Assembly (NCBI GenBank): GCA_902470765.1
Contig: CABRHW010000003.1
Coordinates: 96,780 to 160,779 of the forward strand
DNA length: 64,000 nucleotides
Source of the DNA: an uncultured Collinsella sp.
Lineage (GTDB): Bacteria > Actinomycetota > Coriobacteriia > Coriobacteriales > Coriobacteriaceae
Direction of reading: 5' to 3'
Part shown: positions 8,342 through 17,294 of the stretch, one piece after another
How the letters are laid out: each line of letters starts with the position of its first letter
Position numbering within the stretch: the first letter of the stretch is position 1
The notes under the pieces: model-generated
What the model was told of the DNA's origin: nothing
The model's input: the letters and a program-made list of their open reading frames with translations, nothing else
The model's database searches: none
Program-made: the position numbers and the translations under genes

Positions 8342-11251
8342 CTAGTGATAGTCGTTTGCGAAGGAGCCGTAGAAGAGCGCCTTACAGTCGACATCGCTGT
8401 AGCCCATCACGGCATCCTGCACATCGGATCGCAAGAGGTTGAGCACCTTGTACACGCCCTCGCCCATATCCCCGACGAAGAGTACCTGCTTGAACACATC
8501 GGGATAATCGCGCAGATAGGCCACATAGCCCCTAAGCTTTGCTAACGTGTCGCCAAGGAACTCGCCATGAGGGTCAACGATGGACGGCCTGATGACGCCC
8601 TCTGCATCCTTCACGAAGAAGAGGAAGTCTGGATGCAGGGCCTTGCGTCCCACGGAAGACATGTACGGAATCGAAAACGCCTTAGCAGACATGCTGCCCG
8701 ACGGATTGCGATAGAAGGCAACCGTACGATTCTTTGCCAATTCGTTCCTAACGATATAGTCTTCCGCCGGGTTCAGGTCGAGCGGGCAGAGGCCGTCCTC
8801 TTTCTGCACAATATGGCACGGATACTTAGCGAAGTCGTCCGACGTACTGGCAGACGTGGGCCACTCTATCTTTGTTAGGCGCTTGCCTTCGGTTTCACGG
8901 GCCAGTTCGTCGTAACGCTGCTTTGCCGCGTCGTTAAGGTAGTCATAATCGCCAGATCCATCGACCTTATCGAAGTATTCCTTTCGGCATTGAGCCGCCC
9001 AGCCCTCGAGCGCATCGACGATGGCCCGTGTGCGTACCGCTGCGGCAAGGCGCAGGTCGCACTCGGGGCGCCCCAGCTCTTTGAAGTTGGCACGACGATA
9101 CGCCTGCGCGAGCTCCTTCGTGAAGCAGATATCAGCATCGCGGGCGGCCTTCCTGAGGCCCTCTGCGTCCGTGCGGGCCTCCTCCTGCTCCTGGTCCTCG
9201 GTCTCGTTGAGCTTGTCGAGCGTGATCTTGACGGTCTCGGCTACCTCTACGTCGTGTTTGGCCTCGTTGTACTCGTCCTCGTTGGCAACGATGAAGCCGG
9301 AGAGCTTCTGGACGAACCGTCTGTTCACGTCTGCCGCGGCCCCAGTGTCGAGGCCGGTCTCCACGAGCAGGGTCGCCGTCTTAACCAGGCTCCGGAATTC
9401 GTTCCTGGCCTTCTTTGGAATGCGCTGCACGGGGATGGAGTCGAAGGCCGTGCGGATGCCCTGCCACTCCTGGTGCGTGAAAGACCGCTCGCGCTTGGTG
9501 GGCGGCTTGGGCCTTGCCATGGGCACGGGTTTTACGACCGAGGCGGGCTGGGCCGGCTCGGGCTGTGTGGAACCTGGCTCAGATGTCGCAGGTTGCTGCG
9601 GGGCAGGCGCTGCAACGTAGTTGCCCGTTGCGGGCTGAGGCGCCAGCTCCGCTTCTGGCGCCGGGACGTCGACGGGCCTGACCGCCGAGGCAAGCGAGGG
9701 CTGCGTTCCCTGCATGTCCAACGGCTCCTGAATCGCGATGCCGGCAAGCGGCGCCTGGTAGCCGGGTTGTGTCTGACGCGCCGCCTCGATGGCCTTCTCG
9801 TTCTCCTCGTACGCCTTGAGCTCCTGTTGGTAGTCGGCTTCGGACTTGGGCGCAGCCGCCGTGATGGTCACGGGGTTGAGGACGATGCTCTGCCTGCCGA
9901 TGGAGCTCTCGCCCATGTCGTCCTTGCGGCCCATGAGGTAGTCAACCACGTCCTGAGTGCTCTCGGGATTGAACTGGGGCAGGTAGCAGGCGACGGAATT
10001 CAAAAGATCATCGGATTCGATGCGCCGCGCAAGTGGGGTGCGTACCATACGCCCCACGAGCTGTGCGATATAGGTCGAGTCCGAACGCCTGCGCTGCGAG
10101 AAGATGACCTCCGCTCGTGGGCAGTCCCATCCGTTGGAGACGGCCTCCTTGGCAAAAAGTACGCGGACGCTTGAGGTGTCCTGAACGAACTCGGGCTCTA
10201 CATAGCGGATAAGGTATTTTCCCGCCGCGATGTCCTTGTGCTCGCCGAAGACATTGGCAAACGACATCGCCTCAGAAAGGCCGGGGACTAAGCCCATGAT
10301 CTGGTCGCACATCTCGACCAAGGCCGAGCCACTCACGTTGTCAGCGGCCTGGATGAGCAGCAGGGGGTTGATGTAGCTCTCGCCCTCGCGGGCGCAGTAC
10401 TCACCCCACTCGTTGCAAGCCAGGGCATAGCGCTCGCACGCCATAGTAAGGTATTGGTGCTCGACTGGATCGTCCTTCTCGGGCACGCGCAGCTCGATAA
10501 TATCTTTAAGCAGGCCCGATTCCTGGACCTCGCGAGGGGTCACAGCAACCTTCGGCATACGCACGCGATCAGCGCGCTGGTCCATAGCCGCCTCGAACCT
10601 CTGCGGCGTGGCAGAGACCCCAACGACGATGGGCATTGCCGCACGGCCGTCTAGACCATCAATGAGGTTGGCGTAGATCGTCGCCGTGCCGCGCTCGCTC
10701 GAGACATTGGCCCCCAGGCCGCGGTGGGCCTCGTCTATGAACAGATAGAGGTTACGCTCCGGGTCCCTGATAGTGCGGTCAAGGATATCCCAGAACACGC
10801 GGCCGGAGTTGGCCTCACCACCCTTGGTGAGCAGTCCATTCTTGCTAAGCAGGTCCTTGCTGAGGAAATAGACATGGCGCGGTTCGAGAATGTCGTGCGC
10901 GGCTCCGAAGTCGTTGGTAATCGTGACCAGATGGCGCCTGTCAAGGATGCTGTCTGCAAGCTTGTCCGCCACGTTGGAGAAACGCACGCTCGTCTGCTCG
11001 TTCAGGCTCGGGGAATCCGAGAGCCAAAGAACAACGGCATTCTCGTCGGGTATAAGGCCCAGATCATCGTCTCCGAAGAAGAGCGCTTCAATCGTCGCCG
11101 CGCACATGACCGTCTTGCCCGAGCCCGTGGGAGATGCGAGGCACACCGAAGACAGTTCGCCGTCCTGCTCATAGCGTCGGCGCATCGACTGCAACTTGTT
11201 TGCCAGGGTCGCGACCGCACCGGCTTGGAAATCCTTAAGTTCGACTCTCAT
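8342..11251 (-). CDS. res: Type III restriction enzyme Res subunit (DEAD/DEAH helicase-nuclease)
   Basis: A 969-aa protein. The ATG at 11251 follows GAGGT and lies two bases after the mod stop; upstream in-frame sequence overlaps mod and is not needed. Superfamily 2 motifs are clear: motif I ASPTGSGKT (about 39-47), DEAH box IDEAH at 172-176, motif III VSATPQ, and motif VI-like YIAQLVGRMVRTP. A Pro/Ala/Gln-rich linker (about 530-640) precedes the C-terminal part, where a nuclease domain is expected. The best candidate there is HPDFLFFV followed by RPSIVDPHG, which lacks the usual (D/E)xK lysine. Res uses ATP to translocate along DNA and cleaves when two unmodified sites collide; it needs Mod for recognition. 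Operon context makes the assignment strong. Confidence 0.92.
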   Translation of the reverse strand: MRVELKDFQAGAVATLANKLQSMRRRYEQDGELSSVCLASPTGSGKTVMCAATIEALFFGDDDLGLIPDENAVVLWLSDSPSLNEQTSVRFSNVADKLADSILDRRHLVTITNDFGAAHDILEPRHVYFLSKDLLSKNGLLTKGGEANSGRVFWDILDRTIRDPERNLYLFIDEAHRGLGANVSSERGTATIYANLIDGLDGRAAMPIVVGVSATPQRFEAAMDQRADRVRMPKVAVTPREVQESGLLKDIIELRVPEKDDPVEHQYLTMACERYALACNEWGEYCAREGESYINPLLLIQAADNVSGSALVEMCDQIMGLVPGLSEAMSFANVFGEHKDIAAGKYLIRYVEPEFVQDTSSVRVLFAKEAVSNGWDCPRAEVIFSQRRRSDSTYIAQLVGRMVRTPLARRIESDDLLNSVACYLPQFNPESTQDVVDYLMGRKDDMGESSIGRQSIVLNPVTITAAAPKSEADYQQELKAYEENEKAIEAARQTQPGYQAPLAGIAIQEPLDMQGTQPSLASAVRPVDVPAPEAELAPQPATGNYVAAPAPQQPATSEPGSTQPEPAQPASVVKPVPMARPKPPTKRERSFTHQEWQGIRTAFDSIPVQRIPKKARNEFRSLVKTATLLVETGLDTGAAADVNRRFVQKLSGFIVANEDEYNEAKHDVEVAETVKITLDKLNETEDQEQEEARTDAEGLRKAARDADICFTKELAQAYRRANFKELGRPECDLRLAAAVRTRAIVDALEGWAAQCRKEYFDKVDGSGDYDYLNDAAKQRYDELARETEGKRLTKIEWPTSASTSDDFAKYPCHIVQKEDGLCPLDLNPAEDYIVRNELAKNRTVAFYRNPSGSMSAKAFSIPYMSSVGRKALHPDFLFFVKDAEGVIRPSIVDPHGEFLGDTLAKLRGYVAYLRDYPDVFKQVLFVGDMGEGVYKVLNLLRSDVQDAVMGYSDVDCKALFYGSFANDYH

Positions 11252-11253
11252 GT

Positions 11254-13437
11254 TTACCTCACCGCATCCTCGGCGGCAATCTTGAACGATTGCAGGTAGT
11301 TCTCGTACAGGCGGACGACGTCGAGCCCAGGCAGTTGTGCCTTGACGGAGGCGTATCGAGCCGTGTCGTCCGTGATCACATAAGCGCACCCTATGCTGGC
11401 ATTCTGCTTGACGGCGTCTATGAAAGCGCCGACCGAAGCAAAGTCGAAGAGGACGGCGTAGGCGTCGGCCATGGCAAAGCCCGGCTGCTCGTGCTTGATG
11501 ATGCTGCCACGCGAACCAGCGCGCAGCCAGAGCAGGGGCGCGATCTCCTCGAAGGCCACGCCCAGCTCGACGGCGTCCGGGTCTTCGTAGGTGAGGTCAA
11601 AGAAGACGGCGTTTTCCTCGAAGCCGTCGGCCATGGGGAACTCGTCGGTGAACTTGTAGTCACCCTTGATGGAATCGCCCTCGGGCGTCTTGCCCGTGAT
11701 GGCCGCCGTGACGCGTGGTTTGGTAACGTACTGGCAGATGCCCAGCGCCTCCCATTCGGGGTCGCCCTGGCGAAGACCGCGCTTGGTGAGCTTTTTGGAT
11801 TCGTCCTCGGAGACCTCGTTATTCGTTACGCTGATGGAGCGCCTGCGCCCGCCGTCCTGATGGTTCAAGCGCATGACGGCATGTGCCGTGGTGCCCGATC
11901 CTGAGAAGAAATCGACTACAAGGGCGTCGGGCTTGTCGGCAACAACGGAAGCGATTGAGAGCTCGGTCGCATAAAGGGACTTTGGAAATGTGAAGCGCCT
12001 ATCGCCGATGAACTTTTTGATATATCGGCTCCCGTATTCACCGGCAGAGAACTGCGTGCCACTCCAAACAGTTGTTGGAATGGCAGAGCGCTCTCCCTGC
12101 TCTTCGAGAAGCAAGGACCCATCCTCAGCCTTGCCGATGAGTTTAATTTCTCCATTCTTGAGACGCTCCTCTTGGGAATCTCCTAGGTAAAGGAGGGAGT
12201 ACCGATCACTCTTTTTGTTGTACTCACCTACTTTTGCGCACCCACGATCAAGCTTGGCCTGTAGAGCATTCTGGGAGATCCTCCAAGTCGCCTCTCGGCC
12301 ATCGGTCCTAATAGGCCAAACTGCCCTGAGACCCGTTTTTGTCGGTATCTTTGTCCAGTCTTGTTGAAGGGGGAGAGAAGCGCCGAGCTCCTTAATTGTC
12401 GCGGTCTCCTCATCGATATAGATGGGATAGAAGAGGTTCGGCCTTGCGGTGCGAGCGGCATTGGGACCGCCCCTCAGCAGCCGCTCCCAACGTACTTTAC
12501 GTTGGGAGCGGCTGCTCGACGCGTCATCAGCCACTTTTTCCTCAAGTTCTCCGAACTCAACGGAATAGAGTCTGCGGTCCACTTGGCACGGCGCGGCGGT
12601 GCCAAAAAAGCAAAAGACAGCGTACTCGTCAGCTCTCTTGAACTGGTTGCCGCGGGCAACCCCGTTCTTGTTTATGGTGATTGAAACCGTCTGGATACCG
12701 GTCGCGTTGGGAAAAACGCTCTCTAAAAGAAGCTCAAGCCTTGCGTACTCCTTCTCGTCGATCGTCACGATGAGTACGGAATCGTTGGGGTTGAGCAGCT
12801 GCTTGGCGAGCTTGAGGCGGCGCTCCATGAAGGCAAGCCACTTGGAGTGGCGATAGGCGTCGGAGCCGTCGACGTAATCGTTGTTGTATTTCCAGTCGCG
12901 GGCGCCAGTGTTATAGGGTGGGTCAATATATATGCAGTCCACTTTGCCTGCATAGGCAAAGGCCAAGGTTTCAAGAGCATGGTAGTTTTCGCCGTTAATG
13001 ACTACTTGATAGGGCTTATCGCCAGCGCGCTCGACACGCCCAGTCTCTTTGAGGCCAGCATAAATCGGCTGGTCATATTCAGCAACAGGCACGACATCGT
13101 CGACAGCAACGGAGCGGGGCTCACAATCGTTTTCGTCATATGAGGGCGATTGATATGGCTTTAGATCAGCAACCCCCCCCCGAACGGCATTTACCAACCA
13201 TAGCAGTTGGGAGCTAGAGTCCTCTTTTTTACCACGCTCGGGAAGCACCTGTACGACATCGCCCTCCATGATAGGCTTGCCATAAAGGCGAAGTCGCTCT
13301 GGACGGTTGTGTTCAAATACAAGCCCAAACTGGCGCTGCGCAGCAAAGGCGCGGATGTCGGCAGCGAGCTGACGATCGCCCAGCTTGACAGCGCGATCAA
13401 CAAGGTTCTGAACGACCGCTTGCGCCGTCTGAGACAT
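11254..13437 (-). CDS. mod: Type III DNA methyltransferase Mod subunit
   Basis: A 727-aa adenine-N6 methyltransferase. I chose the ATG at 13437: GGGGGAG precedes it and it overlaps the stop of the small upstream gene (TGATG). The catalytic motif DPPYNTG is at 172-178 and the SAM-binding motif DFFSGSGTTAH comes later, the beta-class order typical of Mod. The segment between holds the target recognition domain. Inside that domain the DNA contains a perfect 19-bp inverted repeat (12476-12516). Mod alone methylates one strand of an asymmetric site; with Res it forms the restriction complex. It sits in an operon RHH-mod-res with overlaps or a two-base gap. Confidence 0.95.
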   Translation of the reverse strand: MSQTAQAVVQNLVDRAVKLGDRQLAADIRAFAAQRQFGLVFEHNRPERLRLYGKPIMEGDVVQVLPERGKKEDSSSQLLWLVNAVRGGVADLKPYQSPSYDENDCEPRSVAVDDVVPVAEYDQPIYAGLKETGRVERAGDKPYQVVINGENYHALETLAFAYAGKVDCIYIDPPYNTGARDWKYNNDYVDGSDAYRHSKWLAFMERRLKLAKQLLNPNDSVLIVTIDEKEYARLELLLESVFPNATGIQTVSITINKNGVARGNQFKRADEYAVFCFFGTAAPCQVDRRLYSVEFGELEEKVADDASSSRSQRKVRWERLLRGGPNAARTARPNLFYPIYIDEETATIKELGASLPLQQDWTKIPTKTGLRAVWPIRTDGREATWRISQNALQAKLDRGCAKVGEYNKKSDRYSLLYLGDSQEERLKNGEIKLIGKAEDGSLLLEEQGERSAIPTTVWSGTQFSAGEYGSRYIKKFIGDRRFTFPKSLYATELSIASVVADKPDALVVDFFSGSGTTAHAVMRLNHQDGGRRRSISVTNNEVSEDESKKLTKRGLRQGDPEWEALGICQYVTKPRVTAAITGKTPEGDSIKGDYKFTDEFPMADGFEENAVFFDLTYEDPDAVELGVAFEEIAPLLWLRAGSRGSIIKHEQPGFAMADAYAVLFDFASVGAFIDAVKQNASIGCAYVITDDTARYASVKAQLPGLDVVRLYENYLQSFKIAAEDAVR
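12476..12516. repeat. Perfect 19-bp inverted repeat inside mod
   Basis: Arms 12476-12494 and 12498-12516 are exact complements around a 3-nt CTT spacer (half-arm AGCAGCCGCTCCCAACGTA). It lies in the part of mod between the catalytic and SAM motifs, where the target recognition domain is expected. It encodes an in-frame Arg/Ser-rich stretch, so the gene stays open. Confidence 0.7.
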
Positions 13438-13604
13438 CACTTCTCCCCCTTGCACTTCTCGTCAATCCATTCGCGCAGGACTTTAGCCACCGTCTTATCC
13501 TGGCGCGCGGCATAGGACTTAAGAGCCCGCTTATCCTCGCGGGTTATCGAGAGCGTGAACTTATCTAGCTCCTTTTCGGCATGAACAGCCTGATCTTCCT
13601 CCAT
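13437..13604 (-). CDS. 55-aa ribbon-helix-helix protein heading the type III R-M operon
   Basis: A small gene starting at the ATG at 13604 with GGAGG seven bases upstream and ending in TGA that overlaps the mod ATG. The product begins MEEDQAVHAEKEL and then reads KFTLSITREDKRALKSYAA followed by KTVAKVLREWIDEKC, a strand-helix-helix pattern typical of CopG/Arc-type DNA-binding proteins. Its promoter region carries a 24-bp palindrome built of ACGTAATT repeats over the -35 box, so autoregulation of the R-M operon is a natural inference. Such control would delay Res relative to Mod after entry into a new host. Function is not proven. Confidence 0.75.
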   Translation of the reverse strand: MEEDQAVHAEKELDKFTLSITREDKRALKSYAARQDKTVAKVLREWIDEKCKGEK

Positions 13605-13654
13605 GATCGCCCCTCCGAATTGACCTGTTCTACGTTCCTTAATTGACCGAAATC

Positions 13655-13691
13655 ATTTTACTTCAGAATACGTAATTACGTAATTACGTAT
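13655..13691 (-). promoter_or_regulatory. Promoter and 24-bp palindromic operator of the type III R-M operon
   Basis: On the minus strand TTACGT (13683-13678), a 17-bp spacer and TAAAAT (13660-13655) form a promoter about 50 bases before the small regulator gene. The -35 box lies inside a perfect palindrome at 13668-13691 made of two and a half ACGTAATT units. Repeated short palindromes are the usual targets of ribbon-helix-helix proteins. Confidence 0.65.
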
Positions 13692-13793
13692 GCAAATTTG
13701 AGCCATGCATCACTCAATCACTAATCAGTATTCGTTGACGAATCGTTGGGGATAACGAATATATCGAGGTAGACAGTCGTTTTTACCGTCTGC

Positions 13794-13845
13794 GAGTACC
13801 AGCAAATCGATACTCAAAACGTCGTGAGTACATTTTGAGTACCAG
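13794..13845. repeat. GAGTAC repeats and 9-bp inverted repeat near the island boundary
   Basis: GAGTACCAG occurs at 13794-13802 and 13837-13845, GAGTAC again at 13826-13831, and TACTCAAAA (13811-13819) is the exact inverse of TTTTGAGTA (13833-13841). Clustered short repeats of this kind next to an insertion boundary can be arm-type binding sites for a recombinase. The rest of 13692-14043 shows no gene. Confidence 0.35.
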
Positions 13846-14043
13846 TCCGAGCGGCCTCTTGCGGGCGGGCGCGATCTGCCGGTCAGCATTAATTGAAATA
13901 AATTGATGGCGTTGCTTCGGTAATTGAAAACACTTTAAAAAATACCAGCAAACAATAATCCCAGCTAAACAGCTTGAGAGATTGCGTGGCTGGTTTGCAT
14001 GTACCACATACACCACAATGCACAAGCATCCATGGCACGCAAA

Positions 14044-14080
14044 TAAAAAAACGAGGGAGGCCGCATCCGACCTCCCTCGC
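14044..14080 (-). terminator. guaA terminator
   Basis: CGAGGGAGG (minus strand) pairs with CCTCCCTCG over a short loop (14052-14079) and is followed by seven T residues (minus strand, 14051-14045). Confidence 0.88.
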
Positions 14081-14093
14081 AAAGGGCTATTTA

Positions 14094-15692
14094 CTATTCC
14101 CACTCGATGGTCGCGGGCGGCTTGGACGTGATGTCGTAGCACACGCGGTTGGCACCGGGAACCTCGGCAACGATGCGGCCGGAGATGCGGGCCAGCACGT
14201 CGTAGGGCAGCTTGGCCCAGTCGGCGGTCATGGCATCGCTGGACTCGACGGCACGCAGGATGATCGGGCGCTGATAGGTGCGCTCGTCGCCCATAACGCC
14301 GACGGACTTGATGTCGGGTAGGACCGCGAAATACTGCCAGCAGCTATGCTCGGAGTTGCGCTCGCCGGTCTGCTCAAACAGACGCTGATTGTAGGCATCG
14401 AGCTCCTCGCGCACGATAGCGTCGGCGTTCTTGAGGATCTCGAGCTTCTCCCTGTCGACCGCACCGATGATGCGGATGGCAAGACCCGGGCCCGGGAAAG
14501 GCTGGCGGAACACGATGTGACCCGGCAGACCCAGTGCCAGACCAAGCGCGCGGACCTCGTCCTTAAAGAAGTGATCGAGCGGCTCAATGAGGTCGAAGTG
14601 CACGCCCTCGGGGAACGGGATCAGGTTGTGATGGCTCTTGATGGTGGCCGTCTTGCCGCCCGTCTTGCGAGCGCCAGACTCGATGATATCGGGGTAGATG
14701 GTGCCCTGAGCCAGGTACTTGACCGGCTTGCCATCGGTCTCGAGCTGCTGCGCCACAGCGAAGAACTCTTTCCAGAACTGCGTGCCGATGATACGGCGCT
14801 TCTCCTCGGGCTCGGTCACGCCGGCCAGAAGCTCGGCATAGCGGTCCTCGGCGTGGACGTGGATAAAGTCGACGTCAAACTGCTTGGTGAAGACCTCCTC
14901 AACCTGCTCGGGCTCGCCCTTGCGCAGCAGGCCGTGGTTGATGAACACGCAGGTCATCTGCTTGCCCACGGCGCGGGCGCCCAGCGCAGCCACGACGGAG
15001 GAGTCGACGCCACCGGACAGGGCCAGAATCACGCGGTCGTCGCCGACCTTCTCGCGGAACTCGGCCGTCATGGTCTCGACCAGGTTGTCCATGCTCCAAT
15101 TGGGCTCCAGGCCGCAGATCTCAAACAGGAAGTTGCTCAGCAGCTGCTGACCGTACTCGGAGTGCTTGACCTCGGGGTGGAACTGCGTGGTGAAAATCTT
15201 GCGCTCGACGCACTCCATGGCGGCAACCGGGCACACGTCGGTGCTGGCGGTAACGGTAAAGCCCTCGGGCACCTCGGAAACGGCGTCGCGATGGCTCATC
15301 CACACGGTCTGCTCCATAGGCGTGGAGTTAAAGAGCTTGGCGCCGGCCGTACGCGTGATGGTGGCGCGGCCGTACTCGCCCACCTCGGAGTGACCGACCT
15401 TGCCGCCGAGCGTCACGGCCGTGATCTGATGGCCGTAGCAGAAGCCCAGGACGGGAAGGCCCAGGTCAAAGATGGCGGGATCGATGGACGGAGCGTCCTC
15501 GGCGTACACGGAGGCCGGGCCGCCAGAAAGGATGAGCGCAGAGGCGTTCATCTCGCGAATCTCATCGGCCGAGATGTCGCAGGGGACAATCTCGGAATAC
15601 ACGTTGAGGTCGCGGACGCGACGGGCAATGAGCTGACCGTACTGCGCACCAAAGTCGAGTACGAGGACCTTTGCGGAAGCCTTTTGATCCAT
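14094..15692 (-). CDS. guaA: GMP synthase (glutamine-hydrolysing)
   Basis: A 532-aa enzyme converting XMP, glutamine and ATP to GMP. The ATG at 15692 follows GAGGGGG. The N-terminal class I amidotransferase domain begins VLVLDFGAQYGQLIARRVRD and contains the nucleophile in VLGFCYGHQ and the FHPEVKHSE His/Glu pair; the ATP pyrophosphatase domain has the PP-loop ALSGGVDSSV; and the C-terminal dimerisation domain ends with RVCYDITSKPPATIEWE, the family signature. Length is normal for GuaA. The island with the R-M operon lies just past its 3' end, where integrative elements often insert, but the gene itself is intact. Confidence 0.98.
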   Translation of the reverse strand: MDQKASAKVLVLDFGAQYGQLIARRVRDLNVYSEIVPCDISADEIREMNASALILSGGPASVYAEDAPSIDPAIFDLGLPVLGFCYGHQITAVTLGGKVGHSEVGEYGRATITRTAGAKLFNSTPMEQTVWMSHRDAVSEVPEGFTVTASTDVCPVAAMECVERKIFTTQFHPEVKHSEYGQQLLSNFLFEICGLEPNWSMDNLVETMTAEFREKVGDDRVILALSGGVDSSVVAALGARAVGKQMTCVFINHGLLRKGEPEQVEEVFTKQFDVDFIHVHAEDRYAELLAGVTEPEEKRRIIGTQFWKEFFAVAQQLETDGKPVKYLAQGTIYPDIIESGARKTGGKTATIKSHHNLIPFPEGVHFDLIEPLDHFFKDEVRALGLALGLPGHIVFRQPFPGPGLAIRIIGAVDREKLEILKNADAIVREELDAYNQRLFEQTGERNSEHSCWQYFAVLPDIKSVGVMGDERTYQRPIILRAVESSDAMTADWAKLPYDVLARISGRIVAEVPGANRVCYDITSKPPATIEWE

Positions 15693-15960
15693 GGTTTCCC
15701 CCTCTTGTTGGCGGGGAGCCGGTGCCCACCCGCGCGAATAAACGAAAACAGCTTTCATAGTGTACACGTTATATGGGGTTTCTCGTCCCTCGCAGCCATC
15801 AGCGCACGGCAAACGCACGACCTAGGCCCCTATTTGACAACAATTGAAGTGTTACCAAACGTTACAGATGATGTAATACGTTTGAACATTGGACGCCCTG
15901 TGCCACAATACTGCCGAACGACTCCGCCTCTGCGGCGGCAAATACGATAGGAATACCAGC

Positions 15961-16974
15961 ATGAAGCGCATCCTTCTCATCGCCACGGGCGGCACCATCG
16001 CATCGGCCGAGGACGGCAACGGCCTCTCCCCCGCCCTGACCGGTGAGGAGCTCGCCCAGAGCGTCCCCGAGATCTCGGGCCTCTGCGAGCTCGACGTCGT
16101 GCAGCCCATGAACATCGACAGCACCAATATGCGCCCCAGTGACTGGATGCGTATCCGCGACGTCATCGTCGAGGGTTATGCCGACCACGACGGCTTCGTG
16201 ATTCTGCACGGCACCGACACCATGAGCTACACCGCGGCGGCGCTTTCCTATCTGATTCAGGACAGCCCCAAGCCTATCGTACTCACCGGCTCGCAAAAGC
16301 CCATGGGCAATCCCTTTACCGATGCCAAGCTCAACCTGTACCAGAGTCTGCTCTATGCGCTCGACGAGCACTCGCACGACGTCTCAATCGTGTTTGGCGG
16401 CGTAGCCATTGCCGGCACGCGTGCCCGCAAACAGCGCACCATGAGCTTTAACGCGTTCATTAGCGTCAACTATCCGCCCATCGCCTATATCCGCAACGAC
16501 CGCATCGTTCGCAACGGACTCCACGGCACTCACCAGAACGAGAACCCGGTTCGTTTCTACGACAGCATCGACCCGCGCGTATTTGTACTCAAGCTTACGC
16601 CCGGCGTAAACCCGGGCATCCTGGACGCCCTTGCCGATAGCTACGACGCCGTGATTCTGGAGACCTTTGGCATTGGCGGTATCCCCGAGTTTGGTGAGTC
16701 GGGCGAGTCGTTCCAAGAGGCAATTTTCCGCTGGGTCGATTCGGGTCGTACCGTCGTTATGACCACGCAGGTCCCCGAGGAGGGCCTCGATCTGGGTGTT
16801 TATGAGGTCGGCCGAGCTTACGCCGATCATCCGGGTATTTTGCGCGGCGATGACATGACCACCGAGGCGCTCGTGGCCAAGACCATGTGGGCACTCGGCC
16901 AGTCACGCGATGCCGCCGAAATCCAGAGCCTGTTCTACAGCCAAGTCAACCACGACCGCGCCCCGATGGCGTAA
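15961..16974 (+). CDS. ansA: L-asparaginase (type I, cytoplasmic)
   Basis: A 337-aa asparagine amidohydrolase producing aspartate and ammonia. The ATG at 15961 is followed immediately by the catalytic segment IATGGTIAS (nucleophile Thr12) and later the second signature ILHGTDTMSYTAAALSY. No signal peptide is present, so it acts in the cytoplasm, as type I enzymes do. The region MTTQVPEEGLDLGVYEVGR is typical of AnsA-like proteins. It is divergent from guaA with a 268-bp spacer, monocistronic as far as can be seen, and no clear terminator follows. Confidence 0.95.
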   Translation: MKRILLIATGGTIASAEDGNGLSPALTGEELAQSVPEISGLCELDVVQPMNIDSTNMRPSDWMRIRDVIVEGYADHDGFVILHGTDTMSYTAAALSYLIQDSPKPIVLTGSQKPMGNPFTDAKLNLYQSLLYALDEHSHDVSIVFGGVAIAGTRARKQRTMSFNAFISVNYPPIAYIRNDRIVRNGLHGTHQNENPVRFYDSIDPRVFVLKLTPGVNPGILDALADSYDAVILETFGIGGIPEFGESGESFQEAIFRWVDSGRTVVMTTQVPEEGLDLGVYEVGRAYADHPGILRGDDMTTEALVAKTMWALGQSRDAAEIQSLFYSQVNHDRAPMA

Positions 16975-17294
16975 TCCCTAAGGCAGCTCCACTTATCGCA
17001 GCCTTAAACGACAGGTGGTCCCCCTCGGGCCGTGCAAAAATCGGAGTATTCTGCAATTTCTCCTCCGGAGGCATAGAATCGGCCGATTGTTAGACGTACT
17101 TTTAGGACAAAGGGGCCGTCTAGTAAATATTTATTCCTCATTTTTATTTAGCGTGTGGATTATCTACTGTCAAAAAGGCAAAGCCAGCCGCTCGAGCTAC
17201 CATCTACGGCCGAACTAGTGCTGAATACTCGCGTTTTGCACATCGCAACCAAGGGGACCCGCCCAAAGAGCGTCAAATACAGCGGGGGAACGCC
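16975..17294. other. Intergenic region, nothing supported
   Basis: About 320 bases between ansA and the XRE gene. It has an A/T-rich stretch around 17110-17160 and a 10-bp CCTCCGGAGG palindrome at about 17062-17071, but no gene, T-run terminator or recognisable RNA. Confidence 0.4.

Larger units (their letters stand above)
1..14043. mobile_element. Segment of an integrative/mobilizable island abutting guaA
   Basis: A relaxase (1950-3308), a relaxosome-like small protein, a VirD4-type coupling protein and a VapE-like primase/helicase sit together, as in integrative mobilizable or conjugative elements. Accessory genes follow: a regulator pair, DUF2958, and a type III restriction-modification operon. 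The island stops at the guaA terminator, and the 3' end of guaA is a documented insertion hotspot for genomic islands. No integrase and no mating-pore genes are visible. The left end lies outside the window and the right end is inferred, so the true element could be smaller, or two adjacent islands. Confidence 0.6.

Noticed and set aside
8990..10174. A long plus-strand frame (394 codons) opposite res
   Set aside because: The minus-strand frame has full helicase motifs; the plus frame has Arg/Leu-rich composition typical of antisense shadow.
14346..15950. A 534-codon plus-strand frame opposite guaA
   Set aside because: It is the complement of guaA, which has all family motifs; composition is Leu/Ala/Val/Asp-rich without domain signals.
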